From Prochlorococcus sp. AG-409-B05 (GTDB lineage Bacteria > Cyanobacteriota > Cyanobacteriia > PCC-6307 > Cyanobiaceae), in contig QCJK01000016.1 in the NCBI GenBank assembly GCA_003216075.1, positions 1-38,267 on the forward strand: a stretch of DNA of 38,267 nt, written 5' to 3'. Numbering within the stretch: the stretch's first letter is position 1; each line of letters opens with the position of its first letter. Below, piece by piece: positions 34,699-38,267 of this stretch. A model generated the notes under the pieces. The model ran no database searches and had not been told where the DNA came from. It worked only from the letters and a program-made list of their open reading frames with translations. The position numbers and the translations under genes are program-made.

Positions 34699-35909
34699 GG
34701 AACTTTCTTTTGGATATAGATTTTGACTTTCATTCTTTTCAATTAAGAATTAGGAAGTTTATTTTATCTAAATGGAAATCAGTTCCTCTTATAGATAGAT
34801 GGATACTTAGTGAACTTATTTCCCCATTAGTTTTTGCTATAGCTGCTTTTACTGTTGTATCCCTCTCGGTGGGGGTGATGTTTGATTTGGTTCGCAAAAT
34901 TGTTGAATTAGGTTTACCCGTTGGAATTGCTTTAAAAGTACTTTTCCTTAGTTTGCCTGGTTTTCTTGTCCTGTCCTTTCCAATGGCTATGCTGATGGCC
35001 TCTTTACTTGCATATAGTAGACTTTCTGCTAATAGTGAGTTAAAGGCTCTTAGAAGTCTTGGTGTTAATACAAAAAGAATTATAGCTCCAGCATTAATCT
35101 TATCAATTTTGATGACTGGTCTTACCTTTGTTTTCAATGATATTATTGTTCCGGTGTCTAATAGAAATGCAGAGGTAATATTAAAGACTGCTTTGGGAAG
35201 ATCTATTTCAACTGAGAAAGGTAATGATATTATCTATTCGCGTTTTGGTAGAATTATTGATAATACTAAGGCTAATCAAAGTAGAAATGGTCTGACTCAA
35301 CTTTTTTATGCAAGAGAGTTTAGAGATAATCAAATGCAGGAAGTGACTGTTCTTGACTTTTCCAGATATGGATACACACAAATGCTCGTTGCAAATAGCG
35401 CTTTTTGGAATGAAAGACAAGCGAAATGGGAATTTATAAACGGCAGAATTGTTACATTGTCCTCTAATGGAAGTACTACTACAGCCCAGTTTGATCGTTA
35501 CCTTTATCCACTTGGGACTGCTCCAAAGAAAATTGCTAAGCTTCCAAAAGATGCAAACGACATGACCGTTTTAGAAGCATTAAGAGCCAAAAAACTTTAT
35601 TCAGAAGCAGGAAATATAAAAGAAGCAAGACGTATGAAGGTTCGTATTCATGAAAAATTCACCCTGCCGATGGCATGTCTCGTTTTCGGATTAATTGGAA
35701 GTAGCCTCGGTGCAAAACCCAATGCAAGAACAAGTCGAAGTCAAGGATTTGGAATTAGTGTTGTTTTGATACTTTTTTATTACTTACTTAGTTTTAGTTT
35801 CAGTTCTTTAGGTGTCAAAGGTACTTTGGCGCCATTCTTGGCAGCGTGGTCTCCTGTTTTTATATGTCTTCTTGGTGGTGGGATGTTGCTTAAACAAGCA
35901 AGTCGCTGA
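34695..35909 (+). CDS. LptF/LptG (YjgP/YjgQ) family permease
   Basis: 404 aa, starting at the TTG at 34695 (overlapping the lptB stop) and coupled to it. It has the six-span layout of YjgP/YjgQ: spans near residues 45-70, 85-110 and 130-150, a periplasmic beta-jellyroll (~155-285), then three C-terminal spans (LPMACLVFGLIGSSLGA, SVVLILFYYLLSFSFS, LAAWSPVFICLLGGGML). The conserved SLPGFLVLSFPMAMLMASLLAY and SELKALRSLGVN are visible. Other bacteria have LptF plus LptG; only one permease gene is next to lptB here, so it may act as a homodimer or with a partner encoded elsewhere. F versus G cannot be settled from sequence alone. Confidence 0.9.
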   Translation: MRNFLLDIDFDFHSFQLRIRKFILSKWKSVPLIDRWILSELISPLVFAIAAFTVVSLSVGVMFDLVRKIVELGLPVGIALKVLFLSLPGFLVLSFPMAMLMASLLAYSRLSANSELKALRSLGVNTKRIIAPALILSILMTGLTFVFNDIIVPVSNRNAEVILKTALGRSISTEKGNDIIYSRFGRIIDNTKANQSRNGLTQLFYAREFRDNQMQEVTVLDFSRYGYTQMLVANSAFWNERQAKWEFINGRIVTLSSNGSTTTAQFDRYLYPLGTAPKKIAKLPKDANDMTVLEALRAKKLYSEAGNIKEARRMKVRIHEKFTLPMACLVFGLIGSSLGAKPNARTSRSQGFGISVVLILFYYLLSFSFSSLGVKGTLAPFLAAWSPVFICLLGGGMLLKQASR

Positions 35910-35957
35910 ATCTCGTATCAGAATTGAAACTATGGCTTTAGTTATTTGCTCCCTACT

Positions 35958-36899
35958 ATGACCCTGAATGGCTTGTCATCATTATTGATTGATCCTGTTT
36001 TGGGTTTAGGCCTTGTTGCTTTTTTATTACTACTAGTCACTTTGCCACTTGCATTGTGGACTGTAGGCAATGACAAGCCATCCACTAGCGTGAGCTTATT
36101 AGTAGCAGTTTCCAATCTCTGCTTGACTGCGCAATTGATTTTTAGATGGTGGCAGTCAGGACATTTTCCTGTTAGCAATTTATATGAATCACTTTGTTTT
36201 TTGTCTTGGGCCAGCACCTTTATGCAGTTGCTAGTTGAACGATCTTGGTCTTCTCCAATTGTTGCAGCTTCAATTACTCCTATTGGATTGATTTCAATTG
36301 CATTTGCGAGTTTTGTACTTCCAGAACAACTACAGGAAGCTTCTCCATTGGTACCAGCTCTTAGATCAAGCTGGCTTGTGATGCACGTAACCGTAATCAT
36401 GATGAGTTATGCGGCTTTATTAATTGGCTCAATATTGTCTTTGACCGTGTTGGTTGTTGATAGGAATAAACCTCTTTCTATCAGAACTAATTCAATAGGT
36501 ATTGGAGGCTATCGACAAGTAGAAGTTTCCCAAGAAGGTAACATTAATGATCAGACGATTACTCTAAACTCTATAGTTCTTAGTCGAAGTGAACAATTAG
36601 ATGCTCTCAGTTATAGAGTAATTACGGTGGGGTTCTTATTGCTAACAATAGGATTGATTAGTGGTGCTGTTTGGGCTAATGAGGCTTGGGGATCTTGGTG
36701 GAGTTGGGATCCTAAGGAGACTTGGGCTTTTATTACATGGCTCTTATATGCTGCTTATCTTCATACTCGTTTAAGTCGTGGATGGCAGGGGCGTAAGCCA
36801 GCTATTGTTGCATCTATTGGATTATTTGTTATTTTTGTTTGCTATATAGGAGTAAACCTTCTAGGTATAGGACTTCATAGTTATGGTTGGTTCCTATAA
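35958..36899 (+). CDS. ccsA: Cytochrome c biogenesis protein CcsA (system II)
   Basis: 313 aa, multi-span membrane protein of the CcsA/ResC family that delivers haem to apocytochromes c in the thylakoid lumen. The WWD signature reads [19 protein letters not shown] near the C-terminus, and [11 protein letters not shown] and [18 protein letters not shown] are also conserved. The frame is open back to 35946 (TTG), but ATG 35958 is the natural start. A loop at ~165-205 is longer and polar. Its partner ccsB (Ccs1/ResB) is not in this window. It is 48 bp after lptG on the same strand and converges with rpe. Confidence 0.93.
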   Translation: MTLNGLSSLLIDPVLGLGLVAFLLLLVTLPLALWTVGNDKPSTSVSLLVAVSNLCLTAQLIFRWWQSGHFPVSNLYESLCFLSWASTFMQLLVERSWSSPIVAASITPIGLISIAFASFVLPEQLQEASPLVPALRSSWLVMHVTVIMMSYAALLIGSILSLTVLVVDRNKPLSIRTNSIGIGGYRQVEVSQEGNINDQTITLNSIVLSRSEQLDALSYRVITVGFLLLTIGLISGAVWANEAWGSWWSWDPKETWAFITWLLYAAYLHTRLSRGWQGRKPAIVASIGLFVIFVCYIGVNLLGIGLHSYGWFL

Positions 36900-36959
36900 C
36901 ATAATAATTTCAAATAAACGAGAGTAAAAGTTCTTCGCCTTATAAAAATAAATTGACAA

Positions 36960-37628
36960 TCATGATCTTTTACTATTTCGAATTCCTTTTATGGCTTCTT
37001 CATAATTAGGTTGATTAAAGACGCCTGATCCACTGACAATTGCATTTGCACCAGCTTCAATTACTTTCCAGGCATTATCAGCTTTAATTCCACCATCAAC
37101 TTCTATCCAAGGATCTAATCCTTGATCATCACAACGTTTGCGTAGTTCTCGTATTTTCTCCACTTGGCTCTCTATGAAACTTTGTCCTCCAAAGCCTGGA
37201 TTTACACTCATTATCAGTACTAAATCACATAATTCCAAGCAATATTCAATTGTGTCTAGTGATGTGCTTGGGTTAAGTACTGCGCCTGCTTTTTTACCAA
37301 GGTCTTTTATTTGAGCCAAATTCCTATGTAGATGTGGACAGGCTTCTACTTGTACATAAATGTGGTCTGCTCCAGCTTTAGCAAAGTCACCTACGTACTT
37401 TTCTGGCTCTACGATCATTAGATGAACATCTAATGGTTTTTTTGTCACAGGCCTAAGCGCCTCCACGATTAATGGCCCAATAGTGATGTTTGGAACAAAG
37501 CGACCATCCATGACATCAACATGAATCCAGTCTGCGCCTGCTTTGTCAACAGCGCTTACTTCTTCACCTAGTCGAGCGAAGTCTGCCGAGAGGATTGAAG
37601 GGGCTACAACGATTGGTTTTTTGCTCAT
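36960..37628 (-). CDS. rpe: Ribulose-phosphate 3-epimerase
   Basis: 222-aa TIM barrel that interconverts ribulose-5-P and xylulose-5-P in the Calvin and pentose phosphate cycles. [16 protein letters not shown] (9-24), [41 protein letters not shown] and [10 protein letters not shown] are hallmark sites. The metal-binding His/Asp pairs in HVDVMDG and DVHLM are present. ATG at 37628. It is divergent from glpX (212-bp gap), another Calvin cycle gene, and converges with ccsA. Confidence 0.97.
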   Translation of the reverse strand: MSKKPIVVAPSILSADFARLGEEVSAVDKAGADWIHVDVMDGRFVPNITIGPLIVEALRPVTKKPLDVHLMIVEPEKYVGDFAKAGADHIYVQVEACPHLHRNLAQIKDLGKKAGAVLNPSTSLDTIEYCLELCDLVLIMSVNPGFGGQSFIESQVEKIRELRKRCDDQGLDPWIEVDGGIKADNAWKVIEAGANAIVSGSGVFNQPNYEEAIKGIRNSKRS

Positions 37629-37840
37629 CGATCTTTGATATTTGAACGTGATTCTATTGATCGAAGGTACTGATCTCTTTCAGGGCTACCTGCACTGATA
37701 CAGTTAGCGGCGCTTAAGTAATGAGAAACACTGTGAGTTATTGATCCTCCTTCATTAGGCATTTCTCCCCTGCTTATATGAAGAGTCCAGTAGTTCCCCT
37801 TGCTTGGCTAGTTTATTAACCCCCAACTTCCTTCTTACCA

Positions 37841-38267
37841 GTGGATCAAACTCTTATACAAGAAATTCTCGAGGTAGTCGAACAGGCAGCTATCGCTTCT
37901 GCTCATTTGACTGGTTTAGGTAAAAAGGACGAGGCCGATGCAGCTGCAGTAGAAGCCATGCGTAAACGTATGGGTCAGATTCAAATGCAGGGCCGCATTG
38001 TTATAGGGGAGGGAGAGAGAGACGAGGCTCCAATGCTCTATATCGGAGAAGAGGTAGGAAGTGGCAATGGCCCAGGAGTTGACTTCGCTGTCGACCCTTG
38101 TGAAGGCACTAACCTTTGCGCCAATAGTCAAAGAGGTTCAATGGCTGTTCTTGCAGCTTCAGATAGAGGGGGTTTGTTCAATGCTCCAGATTTTTATATG
38201 AAGAAACTTGCTGCCCCTCCAGCTGCAAAAGGAAAAGTTGACATTAAAAATACTGCGACTGAAAATA
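37841..38267 (+). CDS. glpX: Class II fructose-1,6-/sedoheptulose-1,7-bisphosphatase (5' part, truncated by window edge)
   Basis: The frame from the GTG at 37841 stays open to the window end (142 codons). It reads [20 protein letters not shown], then [18 protein letters not shown] and [15 protein letters not shown], with the metal-binding Glu and Asp residues of GlpX. In cyanobacteria this dual enzyme dephosphorylates both FBP and SBP in the Calvin cycle. No ATG is available near the conserved N-terminus, so GTG is the start. A 13-codon frame, MKSPVVPLAWLVY, precedes it at 37778-37819 and could be incidental. Confidence 0.92.
   Translation, partial: MDQTLIQEILEVVEQAAIASAHLTGLGKKDEADAAAVEAMRKRMGQIQMQGRIVIGEGERDEAPMLYIGEEVGSGNGPGVDFAVDPCEGTNLCANSQRGSMAVLAASDRGGLFNAPDFYMKKLAAPPAAKGKVDIKNTATEN

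Noticed and set aside
34739-35137. 132-aa minus-strand frame
   Set aside because: Antisense to the LptF/G permease; hydrophilic repeats reflect the hydrophobic codons of the other strand.
35942-36400. 152-aa minus-strand frame
   Set aside because: Antisense to ccsA; no recognisable motif, and the plus strand encodes a clear CcsA.
1-38267. tRNA, rRNA, insertion sequence or phage genes
   Set aside because: No tRNA-like T-loop with acceptor arms, no transposase, integrase or phage gene and no long terminal repeats were seen on reading both strands; a tRNAscan or covariance search could settle this.

Overview
The window looks like a core-genome segment of a marine picocyanobacterium, most likely a low-light Prochlorococcus (SS120/MIT9211-like). 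This is inferred from the AT-rich composition, the very compact gene packing, and the gene set: gun4, chlP, pcyA, ferredoxin-dependent sulfite reductase, sipA, an NtcA-type glnA promoter, DevBCA and a class II FBPase/SBPase. No rRNA, tRNA, CRISPR array, insertion sequence, prophage or integration scar was found. Only one gene-free gap exceeds 300 bp (24303-24622).

Layout. 1-5341: truncated mnmH (-), gun4 with an RsbW-like ATPase (+), a small conserved protein, a methyltransferase, a 101-aa orphan and glnA (all -). A five-copy 10-bp tandem repeat (1819-1868) lies upstream of the small protein, and a textbook NtcA promoter lies upstream of glnA. 5342-11550: class V aminotransferase (+), tadA (-), a group II PLP decarboxylase (+), a small membrane protein overlapping tail-to-tail with a DUF697 GTPase (-), lspA and bioY (-), sipA (+). 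11604-17986: a paired M16 peptidase operon (-), then pcyA-devB-devC-devA and a 51-aa basic protein (+). 18019-24302: GT2 glycosyltransferase, rpsB, tsf, an unknown 404-aa protein and recG (+). 24303-31607: a gap with a 30-bp perfect palindrome, a VanX-like dipeptidase (+), sir (-), glyS (+), chlP (-), a VanY-like carboxypeptidase (+). 31779-38267: typA, a DUF309 protein, lptB, lptG/F and ccsA as a tight + strand run, then rpe (-) and the start of glpX (+).

How the genes work together. Tetrapyrrole metabolism recurs (gun4, chlP, pcyA, siroheme-using sir, ccsA for haem attachment to c-type cytochromes). Nitrogen and photorespiration are represented by glnA and the divergent aminotransferase, the envelope by lspA, LptB/LptG, DevBCA and two D-Ala-D-Ala peptidases, the Calvin cycle by rpe and glpX, and translation by rpsB, tsf, glyS, tadA, mnmH and typA.

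I see no clearly new multi-gene system such as a defence island or biosynthetic cluster. The items most worth a second look are the 10-bp repeat array, the gun4/anti-sigma-like ATPase couple, the 30-bp palindrome and its gene-free neighbourhood, the unknown tsf-recG spacer protein, the 125-bp convergent coding overlap, and active-site or regulatory substitutions in glutamine synthetase and the PLP decarboxylase.
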